A DNA stretch of 64,000 nt from an uncultured Clostridia bacterium (GCA_947581825.1 CANPVP010000001.1:101606-165605), one strand, 5' to 3'. Shown: positions 35,572 through 44,595, numbered from the stretch's first letter. Program-made: numbers and translations. Notes: a model not told the origin generated them from the sequence alone.

Positions 35572-35654
35572 AATGAATGATGAAGAGTGAAGAATTAATA
35601 ATTAATGTAAAAAAATGCAAAGCAATTTTTTTTATCCGAAATTATTCATTGCAC
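35572..35654. repeat. A+T-rich interspersed segment with ttgcaaagcaa-type hairpin
   Basis: aataattaatgtaaaaaaa then tgcaaagca then T8, followed by gaaattattcattgcac. Relatives lie at 7534-7577 and 49277-49345, each next to another repeat. Confidence 0.6.
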
Positions 35655-35803
35655 AAAAATTTTCTATGCTTTTTTCTCGCTCGTCCCAACTTCGTAGAAA
35701 CTATAAAAAGAAATGCATCTGAAGATACATTTCTTTTATATTTTCTAACTCGTCGGTCCCCACACAAGCTCGCTACGAAAAAACATAGAAAATTTTTATA
35801 ATA
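35655..35803. repeat. Roughly 150-bp palindromic element
   Basis: aaaaattttctatgctttttt on the left matches the complement of the right end (acatagaaaattttta); the next segment pairs imperfectly (ctcgctcg with cgagctcgct-like sequence), and an inner hairpin aaaagaaatgcatc/gatacatttctttt forms the apex. An open frame that crosses it (35577-35801) is a by-product. Confidence 0.6.
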
Positions 35804-35820
35804 TATTACAAAATATAGAA

Positions 35821-35936
35821 TGTCTGTAGGGGGCGTCGTCCGCCACTGTATACTGACGCTGTAACAGGCAAAGCCTTAACAGCCTCAGTACCGACGACCC
35901 GAATAACAAATAACGGTAGAGATGTTAATTTAATAC
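35821..35936. repeat. GTAGGGGCG-type repeat, copy 4 (long form)
   Basis: tgtctgtagggggcgtcgtc pairs with gacgac about 70 bases later; the interior is unlike other copies (gacgctgtaacaggc...). It ends with the conserved aacggtagagatgttaat tail. Confidence 0.65.
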
Positions 35937-36030
35937 AAATTTATTATTGCGTAGAAAAATCTTAGTTCTGCTTTTTTATGGTCATAATGTACAATATATG
36001 TTATAATAATCCTAATTTATAAAAACTTTA
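35937..36030 (+). promoter_or_regulatory. Spacer with possible murF promoter
   Basis: A fragment of the ccgctttttt repeat family (gtagaaaaatcttagttctg, then cttttttatg) lies at 35950-35980. TATAAT occurs at 36002-36007 with a weak -35 (TGGTCA, 17-base spacer). Confidence 0.4.
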
Positions 36031-36047
36031 TAGAGGAGAAGAAATTG

Positions 36048-37421
36048 ATGAATCAATTAAAACTAAAAGATATAATTAAAATTACTAATGGAAAACTTAT
36101 TATGGGAGATGAAAACGAACTTATTGAAAACTTCTCAAACAATTCAAGACAAATAGCCAGTGGGGACGTATACTTAGGAATTAAAGGTGAAAGATTGAAT
36201 GGGAGTATTTTCTTCGAAGAAACTTTTAAAAATGGAGCAAAAGGAGCTATTCTACAAGATATAGAAATTACAGAAGATATTGCAAAAAAATATAACGATA
36301 AATTTATTTTTTTGGTAGATGATACGGTTAAGGCTATGCAACAAATTGCTACATATAAAAGAAGTTTTTATGATATTCCAGTAATAGCTATTACTGGAAG
36401 TGTAGGAAAAACAAGCACTAGAGACATTGTAGCCAATGTAATGGCAACAAAGTATAAAACTTTAAAAACCAAAAAGAATTACAACAATCATATTGGAGTA
36501 CCTCTAACAATTTTTGAATTAAAAGATGAAGAAGCTTTAGTAATAGAATTAGGGATGAATCATTTAGGGGAGATAAGTGTATTAACTAAAATAGCCAAAC
36601 CAACAGTTGCAGTAATAACAAATGTGGGAACAGCTCATATTGGAAACCTAGGATCAAGAGAGAATATATTAAAAGCAAAAATGGAAATTTTAGAAGGACT
36701 AGATGAGGATGGATATGTTGTTATAAATAATGATAATGATTTACTTCATGAATGGTATTTAGAAAATAAAGATAAGTACAGAATTATAACTTATGGAATA
36801 GATAATTTAAGTGATTTTATGGCTGAAGACGTAGCTTTAGAGGGACAAAGAAGTACATATACTTTGAAGAATAAGAATGAAAAAGTAGAAGTGCCAGTAG
36901 GAGGAAAACATTTTGTATTAAATAGCTTATGTGCATTTGCTGTGGCAAGTATATTTGGTATTTCTGATAATCAAGTAAAAAAGGGAATTCTAAATTTTGA
37001 ATTAACCCAAAATAGAATGGATATAGAATGTTTGAAAAATAATATAACAGTAATAAAGGATTACTATAATGCAAATTATGATTCTATGAAGGCTGCTTTG
37101 GAATATTTAGGAGGTATTAAGCAAAACAGAAAAATAGCAGTGCTAGGAGACATGCTAGAGTTAGGAGATTATTCTGAAAATTTGCATAGAATGGTTGGAA
37201 AAGAAGTAGCAAAAAATAATGTTGATATTTTAATTACTGTAGGAAATGATGCTAAATACATAGCGGAAGAGGCTAGGAAAGATGTAGATATAGTGATTGA
37301 ATGTAAATCTAACCAAGAAGCAATAAAGGAAATAAATAAAATTAAAAGAGAAGGAGATTATATTTTATTAAAAGCTTCTAATGGAATGAAGTTTGGAGAA
37401 ATACTAGAAGGAATAGAATAA
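36048..37421 (+). CDS. murF: UDP-N-acetylmuramoyl-tripeptide--D-alanyl-D-alanine ligase MurF
   Basis: 457 residues. N-terminal substrate domain (NNSRQIASGDVYLGIKGE), the ATP site ITGSVGKTSTRDIVA, KKNYNNHIGVPLTIF, the Glu/His motif ELGMNHLGEI, TNVGTAHIGNLGSRENI and the C-terminal NRMDIECLKNNI and DYYNANYDSMKAAL. It adds D-Ala-D-Ala to the UDP-muramyl-tripeptide in the cytoplasm. ATG at 36048 behind AGAGGAGAAG. It stands alone between repeats upstream and two terminators downstream. Confidence 0.95.
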   Translation: MNQLKLKDIIKITNGKLIMGDENELIENFSNNSRQIASGDVYLGIKGERLNGSIFFEETFKNGAKGAILQDIEITEDIAKKYNDKFIFLVDDTVKAMQQIATYKRSFYDIPVIAITGSVGKTSTRDIVANVMATKYKTLKTKKNYNNHIGVPLTIFELKDEEALVIELGMNHLGEISVLTKIAKPTVAVITNVGTAHIGNLGSRENILKAKMEILEGLDEDGYVVINNDNDLLHEWYLENKDKYRIITYGIDNLSDFMAEDVALEGQRSTYTLKNKNEKVEVPVGGKHFVLNSLCAFAVASIFGISDNQVKKGILNFELTQNRMDIECLKNNITVIKDYYNANYDSMKAALEYLGGIKQNRKIAVLGDMLELGDYSENLHRMVGKEVAKNNVDILITVGNDAKYIAEEARKDVDIVIECKSNQEAIKEINKIKREGDYILLKASNGMKFGEILEGIE

Positions 37422-37442
37422 AATCCAAAAATTCTCTACGGA

Positions 37443-37468
37443 AAAGAAGGAAACGACCTTCTTTTTTA
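37443..37468 (+). terminator. Terminator of murF
   Basis: agaagg-aaacga-ccttct followed by T6. Confidence 0.8.
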
Positions 37469-37588
37469 TATTGTAATAAATTTCTCCTGGTAGGAGAAAT
37501 TTCTGTACAAGATAATTATGGCGGAACTTAGATTTCCTTAGGATTTGCATTTGTTAGGAAATCTTAGTTCCGCTTTTTTTATATTGTA
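37467..37588 (+). repeat. Interspersed hairpin repeat, long copy (attgtaa...ccgctttttt)
   Basis: Hairpin aaatttctcct-ggt-aggagaaattt, then ctgtacaagataattatg, then a long stem gcggaactAagatttcct with aggaaatcttagttccgc (37521-37573), then T8 and atattgtaa. Same framework as 10924-11047. The second stem is a strong intrinsic terminator. Confidence 0.7.
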
Positions 37589-37627
37589 ATAAATTTGTAA
37601 AAAAATGAAAAAGTTCTGCAATATCTG

Positions 37628-37656
37628 TTGACATCTCATTTTACGCGTTGTATAAT
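37628..37656 (+). promoter_or_regulatory. Consensus sigma-A promoter of the S10 operon
   Basis: TTGACA (37628-37633), 17-base spacer, TATAAT (37651-37656): both boxes are perfect, as expected for ribosomal protein synthesis. Confidence 0.9.
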
Positions 37657-37659
37657 ATA

Positions 37660-37890
37660 AAAGCGTGTAGATTTGCGATGAAGCAAGATGTGGCTACGTC
37701 CCTACGGAAAGCGGGGATGGAGGGAACTCTTGTGGAGTATGTCTTGGCTGAGACCGGGCGATAAGTTTTAAAATAAGCACTTATCCCAAGAATTAATACG
37801 CAATACTTGGGTTTATATATTGGTAAAAAAAGAAACACCAGGGTGCGTTTAAGACTTGCCATATAATAGGTCACTATTTAAATTTTTTTA
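37660..37890 (+). ncRNA. Long structured leader of the S10 operon
   Basis: About 240 bases separate the promoter from rpsJ. The leader is much richer in G and C than its surroundings. Clear hairpins are gataagt...acttatc (37760-37785) and cccaag...cttggg (37785-37811); the 5' half (gtccctacggaaagcggggatggaggga) also looks structured. It probably mediates autogenous control by a ribosomal protein (L4 does this for S10 operons elsewhere); which protein binds here is not known. No T-run terminator is seen in it. Confidence 0.6.
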
Positions 37891-37905
37891 AGGAGGGAAA
37901 AAACT

Positions 37906-38235
37906 ATGGCAACAACAAACAATGTGGTAGCAAGTGAGAAAATCAGAATAAGATTAAAGGCTTATGATCATGTAGTTTTAGATCAGTCTGCTGAGAAAAT
38001 AGTAGATACTGCTAAAAGAACAGGAGCTAAAGTTTCAGGTCCTATTCCGTTACCAACACAAAAGGAAGTTGTAACAATTTTACGTTGTCCTCACAAATAC
38101 AAAGATTCAAGAGAACAATTTGAAATGAGAACACATAAAAGAGTTATCGACATTCTTTACCCAACACAAAAAACAGTAGATAGCTTAATGAAATTAGAAT
38201 TACCTGCTGGTGTTGACGTTGAGATGAAATTGTAA
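37906..38235 (+). CDS. rpsJ: 30S ribosomal protein S10
   Basis: 109 residues. The conserved loop [34 protein letters not shown] and [10 protein letters not shown] are visible in parts. It binds 16S rRNA in the 30S head and is also the NusE antitermination factor. First gene of the S10 operon. The N-terminal seven residues (MATTNNV) extend beyond the usual start; AGGAGG lies nine bases before this ATG, so the start is supported. Confidence 0.97.
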   Translation: MATTNNVVASEKIRIRLKAYDHVVLDQSAEKIVDTAKRTGAKVSGPIPLPTQKEVVTILRCPHKYKDSREQFEMRTHKRVIDILYPTQKTVDSLMKLELPAGVDVEMKL

Positions 38236-38318
38236 TTAATAAAGAAAGAAAAAATTAAACTAAAACTTAAAAAACCAAGCTGGCTTTGGTCAGCCAATAG
38301 TTAGGAGGAAATAATAAA

Positions 38319-38954
38319 ATGAATAAAGGTTTAATAGGAAGAAAAGTTGGAATGACACAAATCTTTGATGAAAAAGGATTAATAGTTCCAGTAACAGTTA
38401 TAGAAGCTGGACCTTGTGTAGTATCACAAGTGAAAACAGCTGAAAAAGATGGATACAATGCTATCCAATTAGGTTTTGGAGAAGTAAAAGATAAACATAT
38501 TAATAAACCAGAAAAAGGACATTTTTCAAAATCAAAAATTGATACTAAAAAACATTTAAGAGAATTCAGAATGGATTCTATCGAAAACGTAAAAGTTGGA
38601 GATGAATTAAAAGCTGATATATTTGCAGCTGGAGAGAAGATAGACGTTCAAGGAAAGACTAAAGGAAAAGGATTCCAAGGCGTTATCAAACGTCATGGTC
38701 AACATAGAGGACCTATGGGACATGGTTCAATGTACCATAGAAGACCAGGTTCAATGGGAGCTTGTTCAACACCAAGTAGAGTTTTCAAAGGTAAAAAACT
38801 TCCAGGACATATGGGAAATTTAACTGTTACAATACAAAATTTAGATGTTGTAAGAGTTGATTTAGATAAGAATGTTTTATTAGTAAAAGGTAGTGTACCT
38901 GGACCAAAAGGTGCAATATTAAAAATAAAATCAACAGTAAAATCAAGTAAGTAA
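38319..38954 (+). CDS. rplC: 50S ribosomal protein L3
   Basis: 211 residues. Starts [20 protein letters not shown]. The long central loop has [22 protein letters not shown], here read in two pieces, and [18 protein letters not shown]. It is an early assembly protein near the peptidyl transferase centre. An AGGAGG site precedes it, and a 20-base gap leads to rplD. Confidence 0.97.
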   Translation: MNKGLIGRKVGMTQIFDEKGLIVPVTVIEAGPCVVSQVKTAEKDGYNAIQLGFGEVKDKHINKPEKGHFSKSKIDTKKHLREFRMDSIENVKVGDELKADIFAAGEKIDVQGKTKGKGFQGVIKRHGQHRGPMGHGSMYHRRPGSMGACSTPSRVFKGKKLPGHMGNLTVTIQNLDVVRVDLDKNVLLVKGSVPGPKGAILKIKSTVKSSK

Positions 38955-38974
38955 GAGGAAGGAGGAAATTCGAA

Positions 38975-39598
38975 ATGCCTAAAATAGATGTATATGATGT
39001 AAAAGGTAAGAAGGTTAGTGATATAGAACTAAAAGACGAAATATTTGGAATTGAACCAAATGAAGCTATTGTACATAGCGTATTAGTTAATTTCTTAGCT
39101 AACCAAAGACAAGGTACACAAAGTACAAAAACAAGAAGTGAAGTTCGTGGTGGTGGAAAGAAACCTTGGAGACAAAAGGGAACAGGTAGAGCAAGACAAG
39201 GAAGTATACGTGCTCCACAATGGATCAAAGGTGGTATTGCTTTAGGACCAAAGCCACGTAGCTACAAATATAGAGTAAATAAGAAAGAGAAAAGATTAGC
39301 TATAAAATCATTATTAAGCTCTAAAGTATTAGAAAATGAATTAGTAGTTGTAGATAAATTACCATTCAAAGAGATTAAAACTAAAAATATGGTAGAAGCT
39401 TTAACAAATCTTAAAGTTGCAGAAAAAGCTTTAATCTTATTACCAGAAAAGAATGAAATAGTTCAAAAATCTGCAAGAAATATTGAAGGAGTTAAAACAA
39501 CATTAGTTAATACAATTAATGTATATGATTTATTAAAATACAATAAATTAGTTATTACTCTAGATACAGTTAAAAAATTAGAGGAGGTGTACGCTTAA
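38975..39598 (+). CDS. rplD: 50S ribosomal protein L4
   Basis: 207 residues. The tunnel loop is intact: TRSEVRGGGKKPWRQKGTGR then ARQGSIRAPQW. L4 lines the exit tunnel and in several bacteria represses its own operon through the leader RNA, making it the first candidate ligand for the leader upstream of rpsJ. Its stop overlaps the start of rplW by one base. Confidence 0.97.
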   Translation: MPKIDVYDVKGKKVSDIELKDEIFGIEPNEAIVHSVLVNFLANQRQGTQSTKTRSEVRGGGKKPWRQKGTGRARQGSIRAPQWIKGGIALGPKPRSYKYRVNKKEKRLAIKSLLSSKVLENELVVVDKLPFKEIKTKNMVEALTNLKVAEKALILLPEKNEIVQKSARNIEGVKTTLVNTINVYDLLKYNKLVITLDTVKKLEEVYA

Positions 39599-39945
39599 TG
39601 TTACCAGAAGATATTATAGTTAGACCAGTTATTACTGAAAAAAGTAATGATGATTTACAAGCAGGAAAGTATACCTTTGAAGTAAATAAAAAAGCAACTA
39701 AAGTTGATATTGCTAAAGCAGTAGAAAAACTTTTCGAAGTTAAAGTATTAAATGTAAATACTATGACAGTTAAAGGAAAAGAAAAGAGAGTTGGAGCTCA
39801 TACAGGTAAAACTCCTGATTGGAAGAAAGCAATTGTTACAATTGATACTAACCCAGGAGAAGAAACTTACCTAACAAAAGGTGGAAAGACTGCAAAGGTT
39901 GGTAGAAAGTATAGGGATGCGATTGATGAATTTACAGGTGCTTAG
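39598..39945 (+). CDS. rplW: 50S ribosomal protein L23
   Basis: 115 residues. IIVRPVITEKSNDDL and KYTFEVNKKATKVDIAKAVE are the family start; GKEKRVGAHTGKTPDWKKA is the rRNA-binding part. It sits at the tunnel exit and docks SRP and trigger factor. Its start codon overlaps the rplD stop (TAATG), indicating translational coupling. A 268-base gap follows. Confidence 0.97.
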   Translation: MLPEDIIVRPVITEKSNDDLQAGKYTFEVNKKATKVDIAKAVEKLFEVKVLNVNTMTVKGKEKRVGAHTGKTPDWKKAIVTIDTNPGEETYLTKGGKTAKVGRKYRDAIDEFTGA

Positions 39946-39955
39946 AAATTATAAG

Positions 39956-40199
39956 CGTCGTAAAGCAAATGAAAATCGGCATCACAATATATTTATCTGG
40001 AAAATACCAGGATAATAAAGAATAGCTGTTATGCGGAGCAGGAAAAATATCCGTAAATATATATAGAGAGTAAGAGAAACGAGCAAAAGCAAGCAGTACT
40101 AGGCGAAATTTTACGAAAAAAGCGGAGTGTACTCTTGTACATGAGCATTTTTGAGTGAAATTTTAACGAAGTAATGCGAAGGTTTTCATCGTTTCGAGA
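39956..40199. repeat. Palindromic element between rplW and rplB
   Basis: The outer arms pair imperfectly: aatgaaaatcggcatcac with gtaatgcgaaggttttcat. Inside are ttatctgg/ccaggataa, and two direct copies of g(c/t)gaaatttta(a)cgaa flanking aaaagcggagtgtactcttg. There is no open frame. It lengthens a gap that is normally a few bases in this operon. Confidence 0.55.
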
Positions 40200-40213
40200 A
40201 AGGAAAAATAATT

Positions 40214-41041
40214 ATGGGAATGAAAACATTTAATCCATACACCCCATCAAGAAGAAACATGACAGTTTCTACTTTCGAAGAGATTACTAAGAAAACTCCT
40301 GAAAAATCTTTATTAACAAAGAAAAAGAAAAATGCAGGAAGAAACTCATATGGTAGAATAACAGTAAGACATCAAGGTGGAGGAAATAGACAAAAATATA
40401 GATTAGTAGATTTTAAACGTAATAAGGAAGATATGTTTGCAACAGTAATTGGTATTGAATATGATCCAAATAGAAGTGCAAATATTGCTTTAATAGAATA
40501 TGAAGATGGAGAGAAATCTTATATTTTAGCTCCACAAGGTTTAACTGATGGTGATAAAGTTGTTGCTGGTAAAAATGTAGATATTAAACCAGGAAACTGT
40601 ATGCCAATTGAAAATATACCAGTTGGTACTTTAATTCACAATATCGAGTTAAATCCAGGTCAAGGTGGAAAATTAGTAAGAGCAGCAGGTCAAAGTGCTC
40701 AACTTATGGCTAAAGAAGGTAAATATTCACATGTAAGATTACCATCTGGAGAAATGAGATTAGTTCTAACAGTATGTAGAGCAACAATTGGAACTCTAGG
40801 AAATACAGACCATGAAAATGTAAAATTAGGTAAAGCAGGAAGAAAGAGACATATGGGAATACGTCCTACAGTTAGAGGTTCTGTAATGAACCCAGTAGAT
40901 CACCCTCATGGTGGTGGTGAAGGTAGAGCACCAGTTGGTCACGCAGGACCACTTACTCCTTGGGGTAAACCAGCACTTGGATATAAAACAAGAAGTAAAA
41001 AGAAATTATCTAATAAATTTATTGTTAAGAGAAGAAAATAA
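40214..41041 (+). CDS. rplB: 50S ribosomal protein L2
   Basis: 275 residues. [20 protein letters not shown] near the start and [16 protein letters not shown] near the end carry the conserved peptidyl-transferase-centre residues including the essential His. It is needed for subunit association and peptide-bond formation. AAGGAAA lies upstream; next is rpsS after 73 bases. Confidence 0.97.
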   Translation: MGMKTFNPYTPSRRNMTVSTFEEITKKTPEKSLLTKKKKNAGRNSYGRITVRHQGGGNRQKYRLVDFKRNKEDMFATVIGIEYDPNRSANIALIEYEDGEKSYILAPQGLTDGDKVVAGKNVDIKPGNCMPIENIPVGTLIHNIELNPGQGGKLVRAAGQSAQLMAKEGKYSHVRLPSGEMRLVLTVCRATIGTLGNTDHENVKLGKAGRKRHMGIRPTVRGSVMNPVDHPHGGGEGRAPVGHAGPLTPWGKPALGYKTRSKKKLSNKFIVKRRK

Positions 41042-41114
41042 GATAGCTGCATAGATATCTTATGCAACATAAATGAAAAGTTAAAATAATTAGAATTTCA
41101 GAAAGGAGATCAAT

Positions 41115-41393
41115 ATGTCAAGATCAAGCAAGAAAAAACCTTATGTAGCACCAGAATTAATGAAGAGAGTTGTTGCTATGAACGAGAGCAATAAAAAAGA
41201 AGTTTTAAAAACATGGTCAAGAGCTTCTACAATATATCCTGAATTTGTTGGTCATACAATAGCTGTTCATGATGGAAGAAAACATGTTCCTGTTTATATA
41301 ACAGAAGAAATGATAGGACATAAATTAGGTGAATTTGCTCCTACTAGAACATTTAGAGGTCATGCAGGAGAGAAAAAATCTAATGTTAAATAA
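41115..41393 (+). CDS. rpsS: 30S ribosomal protein S19
   Basis: 92 residues, the usual length. [20 protein letters not shown] and the [18 protein letters not shown] signature are seen. It forms the 30S head with S13 and contacts the A site. AAAGGAGAT precedes it. Confidence 0.97.
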   Translation: MSRSSKKKPYVAPELMKRVVAMNESNKKEVLKTWSRASTIYPEFVGHTIAVHDGRKHVPVYITEEMIGHKLGEFAPTRTFRGHAGEKKSNVK

Positions 41394-41487
41394 TTAGGGC
41401 TATAGGGAAAGTCCCTGGGCTACTCGTGAAATAAAAAATATATAGATGTTTAAGTACATCACCTATAATAAAAAGGAGGTATAAACA

Positions 41488-41841
41488 GTGGAAGAAACAA
41501 CTGTATTAGAAGCGAGAGCATCTCTTAAATTTGCTAGAATATCACCTAGAAAAGTTAAGATTGTAGCAGATATGTTAAGAGGTAAAGATGTTCAAGAAGC
41601 ATTAGCTATAATTAAGTTTACACCAAAAGCTGGATCAGAAGTATTAGAGAAATTACTTAAATCAGCTATAGCAAATGCTGAAAATAATCACGAAATGAAA
41701 AGTGAAAATTTATATATCGCTGAAATATATGCAAACCAAGGTCCAACTTTAAAAAGAATTAGACCTGCTGCAAAAGGTTCAGCTGTAAGAATAAGAAAAA
41801 GAACAAGTCATATAACAATAGTATTAAGAGAAAAAGAATAA
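41488..41841 (+). CDS. rplV: 50S ribosomal protein L22
   Basis: 117 residues from a GTG start 10 bases after [26 protein letters not shown] is the family signature, and the tunnel loop sequence near [20 protein letters not shown] is complete. This loop and that of L4 narrow the exit tunnel and are sites of macrolide resistance. Confidence 0.97.
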   Translation: MEETTVLEARASLKFARISPRKVKIVADMLRGKDVQEALAIIKFTPKAGSEVLEKLLKSAIANAENNHEMKSENLYIAEIYANQGPTLKRIRPAAKGSAVRIRKRTSHITIVLREKE

Positions 41842-41860
41842 TAGAAAGGAGGATTTTAAC

Positions 41861-42523
41861 ATGGGACAAAAAATGCATCCACATGGTTTAAGAGTTGGTG
41901 TAATCAAAGATTGGAGTTCAAAATGGTATGCTGATTCTAAAGACTTTGGAGATTATTTAGTAGAAGACCATAAAATCCGTGAATATGTTAAGAAAAAATT
42001 ATTTGTTAGCGGTATTTCTAAAATAGAAATAGAAAGAACAGCTAAATTTGTTAAGGTTAATGTATATACAGCTAAACCTGGATTAGTAATTGGTAAAGGT
42101 GGAGCTATTGCAGAAACTTTAAAAGCAGAATTACAAAAAATGATTAATAAAGATGTTAATTTAAATATTGTTGAGGTTAAGGATATTGATACAGATGCAC
42201 AATTAGTTGCAGAAAATATCTGTGCTCAACTAGAAAAGAGAATTTCTTTCAGAAGAGCTATGAAACAAGCTATGCAAAAAACAATGAAAGCAGGAGCTTT
42301 AGGAATAAAAACATCAGTATCTGGTAGATTAGGTGGAGCTGATATGGCTAGAACTGAATTCTACAAAGAAGGTACTATTCCACTTCAAACTTTAAGAGCT
42401 GATATAGACTATGGTTTCTATGAAGCAGACACAACTTATGGAAAAATAGGTGTTAAAGTTTGGATATATAAAGGAGAAGTTCTTCCAACAAAGAAAGAAA
42501 AAGTGGAAGGAGGCGCTGAATAA
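41861..42523 (+). CDS. rpsC: 30S ribosomal protein S3
   Basis: 220 residues. Starts [18 protein letters not shown]; the KH domain GXXG loop is [12 protein letters not shown]; the C-terminal half has [20 protein letters not shown] and TLRADIDYG. It lines the mRNA entry channel. Its TAA overlaps the rplP ATG by one base. Confidence 0.97.
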   Translation: MGQKMHPHGLRVGVIKDWSSKWYADSKDFGDYLVEDHKIREYVKKKLFVSGISKIEIERTAKFVKVNVYTAKPGLVIGKGGAIAETLKAELQKMINKDVNLNIVEVKDIDTDAQLVAENICAQLEKRISFRRAMKQAMQKTMKAGALGIKTSVSGRLGGADMARTEFYKEGTIPLQTLRADIDYGFYEADTTYGKIGVKVWIYKGEVLPTKKEKVEGGAE

Positions 42524-42966
42524 TGCCATTAATGCCAAAAAGAACAAAATATAGAAAAATGCACAAGGGTAGAAATAGAGGTAAAGCAACAAGAGGAAAT
42601 ATGGTTACTGATGGTGAATTCGGTATCCAAGCCTTAGAAGCAGGATTAATAACTTCTAACCAAATAGAAGCTGCCCGTATAGCTATGACTCGTTATATAA
42701 AAAGAGGTGGTAAAGTTTGGATAAAACTATTCCCAGATAAGCCAATTACAAAGAAACCAGCTGAAACACGTATGGGTAAAGGTAAAGGTGCTGTAGAATA
42801 CTGGGTAGCTGTAGTAAAACCAGGAAGAGTAATGTTTGAAATTGCTGGAGTACCAGAAGAAACAGCAAGAGAGGCACTAAGATTAGCAGCTAATAAACTA
42901 CCTGTAAAAACAAAATTCGTAGCAAAAGAAACTGAATTAGGTGGTGATAATAATGAAGATAAATAA
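42523..42966 (+). CDS. rplP: 50S ribosomal protein L16
   Basis: 147 residues. [20 protein letters not shown] at the N-terminus, then [20 protein letters not shown] and [20 protein letters not shown]. It contacts tRNA in the A site. The final residues (GGDNNEDK) are specific to the overlap: GGTGGTGAT encodes them and serves as ribosome binding site for rpmC, whose ATG lies 14 bases inside this gene. Confidence 0.97.
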   Translation: MPLMPKRTKYRKMHKGRNRGKATRGNMVTDGEFGIQALEAGLITSNQIEAARIAMTRYIKRGGKVWIKLFPDKPITKKPAETRMGKGKGAVEYWVAVVKPGRVMFEIAGVPEETAREALRLAANKLPVKTKFVAKETELGGDNNEDK

Positions 42967-43147
42967 AATAGTAGAAATGTCTTCAGAAGAGCTAGAAAAT
43001 GAACTTAAAGAATTAAAAAATGAATTATTCAAATTAAGATTTAATTTAGCAACAAACGGATTGGATAATCCAATGAGAATTAAAGAAGTAAAGAAAGATA
43101 TAGCTAGAGTGAAGACTGTGATTAGACAAAGAGAACTAGCTAAATAA
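42953..43147 (+). CDS. rpmC: 50S ribosomal protein L29
   Basis: 64 residues. [20 protein letters not shown] and [11 protein letters not shown] are the two helices of L29. ATG at 42953 is chosen; it overlaps the rplP end by 14 bases. A GTG at 42941 would lie before the ribosome binding site. The gene lies at the tunnel exit in the 50S subunit. A 245-base gap to rpsQ holds a palindromic repeat. Confidence 0.95.
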   Translation: MKINKIVEMSSEELENELKELKNELFKLRFNLATNGLDNPMRIKEVKKDIARVKTVIRQRELAK

Positions 43148-43149
43148 AA

Positions 43150-43265
43150 CAAATTATAATCAGCATCTTGCGGCGTTAAAATTCATTTGAAAATCCTCGA
43201 CGTACACACGTACGCCTCCGGTGTTTCAAATAAATTTTGCCTTGCAATATACTAATTCTAATTTG
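43150..43265. repeat. Palindromic unit P1 in the ribosomal operon
   Basis: 116 bases that fold end to end: acaaatta...taatttgt ends, ttgcggcgttaaaattcatt paired with aataaattttgccttgcaa, and a tcgacgtac/gtacgcctcc-type apex. A second copy with about ten differences lies at 44058-44171. The terminal stem differs between copies but pairs in both. Confidence 0.8.
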
Positions 43266-43392
43266 TTTAGAAAATAAGCAAAATTTTAGAAAAATACTAA
43301 ATTTAGTAGATTCTGATTTTAGTTTTGTTTATAAATTATTAGCTAGATAAGTTTGCTTACTTAATAAGTTTTTAGGAAAGGAGAATATGTTC

Positions 43393-43656
43393 ATGGAGAA
43401 TAGAAATCTTCGTAAAGTTATGATTGGAACAGTAGTTTCTAATAAAATGGATAAAACAATTGTTGTTTCAGTAGAAACTAATGTTAAACATAAAATATAT
43501 AACAAAATCGTTAAAAGAACATATAAATTAAAAGCACATGATGAAAATAACGAATGTAATGTAGGAGATATTGTAAAAGTAATGGAAACTCGTCCTCTTT
43601 CTAAAGATAAGAGATGGAGATTAGTTGAAGTTATGGAAAAAGCAATAGTAAAATAG
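43393..43656 (+). CDS. rpsQ: 30S ribosomal protein S17
   Basis: 87 residues. [20 protein letters not shown], an [18 protein letters not shown] segment and [16 protein letters not shown] are diagnostic. It binds 16S rRNA early in 30S assembly. Two ATGs stand six bases apart; the second (43393) has the better spacing to AAAGGAG, the first is at 43387. Confidence 0.95.
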   Translation: MENRNLRKVMIGTVVSNKMDKTIVVSVETNVKHKIYNKIVKRTYKLKAHDENNECNVGDIVKVMETRPLSKDKRWRLVEVMEKAIVK

Positions 43657-43682
43657 AGTATTAAAAAAGGAGGAAACTTGTA

Positions 43683-44051
43683 ATGATACAACAACAATCA
43701 ATTCTAAAAGTAGCCGACAACACTGGTGCAAAAGAAATAATGTGCATTAGATGTTTAGGTGGATCATATAGAAGATATGCAAGAATCGGTGATGTAATAG
43801 TTGCTTCTGTTAAAAGTGCTACACCAGGTGGCGTTGTAAAAAAAGGTGACGTCGTAAAAGCAGTTGTAGTAAGAACTAAGAAGGAAACTAAACGTCCAGA
43901 TGGTTCATATATAAGATTTGATGAAAATGCTGCAGTTCTTATACGTGATGATAAAACTCCAAGAGGAACACGTATATTTGGGCCAGTTGCTAGAGAGCTT
44001 AGAGAGGGAGAGTATATGAAGATTCTTTCACTTGCTCCAGAAGTTCTTTAA
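43683..44051 (+). CDS. rplN: 50S ribosomal protein L14
   Basis: 122 residues. [20 protein letters not shown] then [27 protein letters not shown] and [20 protein letters not shown]. It forms intersubunit bridges and binds RsfS. AGGAGG nearby. A 203-base gap to rplX contains palindromic unit P2. Confidence 0.97.
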   Translation: MIQQQSILKVADNTGAKEIMCIRCLGGSYRRYARIGDVIVASVKSATPGGVVKKGDVVKAVVVRTKKETKRPDGSYIRFDENAAVLIRDDKTPRGTRIFGPVARELREGEYMKILSLAPEVL

Positions 44052-44057
44052 AAAAAT

Positions 44058-44171
44058 CAATTATAATCAGCATCTTGCGTTGTTAAAATTTATTCGAAAA
44101 TCCTCGACGTACACCAGTACGCCTCCGGTATTTCAAATAAATTTTGCCTAGCAATATACTAATTCTAATTG
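44058..44171. repeat. Palindromic unit P2 in the ribosomal operon
   Basis: Second copy of P1, roughly 90% identical by eye. Outer stem aaatcaatta/taattgattt where P1 has acaaatta/taatttgt: both arms changed together. The apex is gacgtacaccagtacgcctc. Confidence 0.8.
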
Positions 44172-44254
44172 ATTTCACAAGTGAAACAAAAAGAATATTA
44201 ATTTAAAAATCTAAAATATTAAAAATTTGAAATCTTGGATAAAGAGGTGAAAAT

Positions 44255-44563
44255 ATGAATATCAAAAAAGGTGACACTGTTGAAGTCTTATCAGGAAATG
44301 ATAAAGGTAAAACAGGAGAAGTTTTAGAAGTTATTCCAAAAACAGAAAAAGTTATTGTTAAAGGTGTAAATATTAGAAAAAAACATGTAAAACCTAGAAA
44401 ACAAGGAGAAGAGGGTGGAATTATTTCAGTTGAAGGTGCTATCCATTCTGCAAAAGTTAATGTAGTTTGCTCAAAATGTAAAAAAGCTACAAGAATAGGT
44501 TATGAAGAAGATAAAAATGGAAATAAAGTTCGTGTTTGTAAAAAATGCGGTGCAAAAATTTAA
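44255..44563 (+). CDS. rplX: 50S ribosomal protein L24 (zinc-ribbon form)
   Basis: 102 residues. KOW motif KKGDTVEVLSGNDKGKTGEV, then NIRKKHVKPRKQGEEGGI. The C-terminal CSKCKKATRIG...VCKKCGAKI is a four-Cys zinc ribbon seen in many L24 proteins. Initiates 50S assembly. The start follows AAAGAGGTG. Confidence 0.96.
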   Translation: MNIKKGDTVEVLSGNDKGKTGEVLEVIPKTEKVIVKGVNIRKKHVKPRKQGEEGGIISVEGAIHSAKVNVVCSKCKKATRIGYEEDKNGNKVRVCKKCGAKI

Positions 44564-44595
44564 TGATATTGTAGAAAGGAGGTCTGTTTTAGACT

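Noticed and set aside
35577..35801. Open frame of 74 codons on the plus strand
   Set aside because: It runs through a palindromic element and an A+T repeat, has no ribosome binding site, and its sequence is explained by inverted repeats.
37660..37890. Riboswitch in the S10 leader
   Set aside because: No recognised metabolite-aptamer motif; a ribosomal-protein leader is more likely given the operon.
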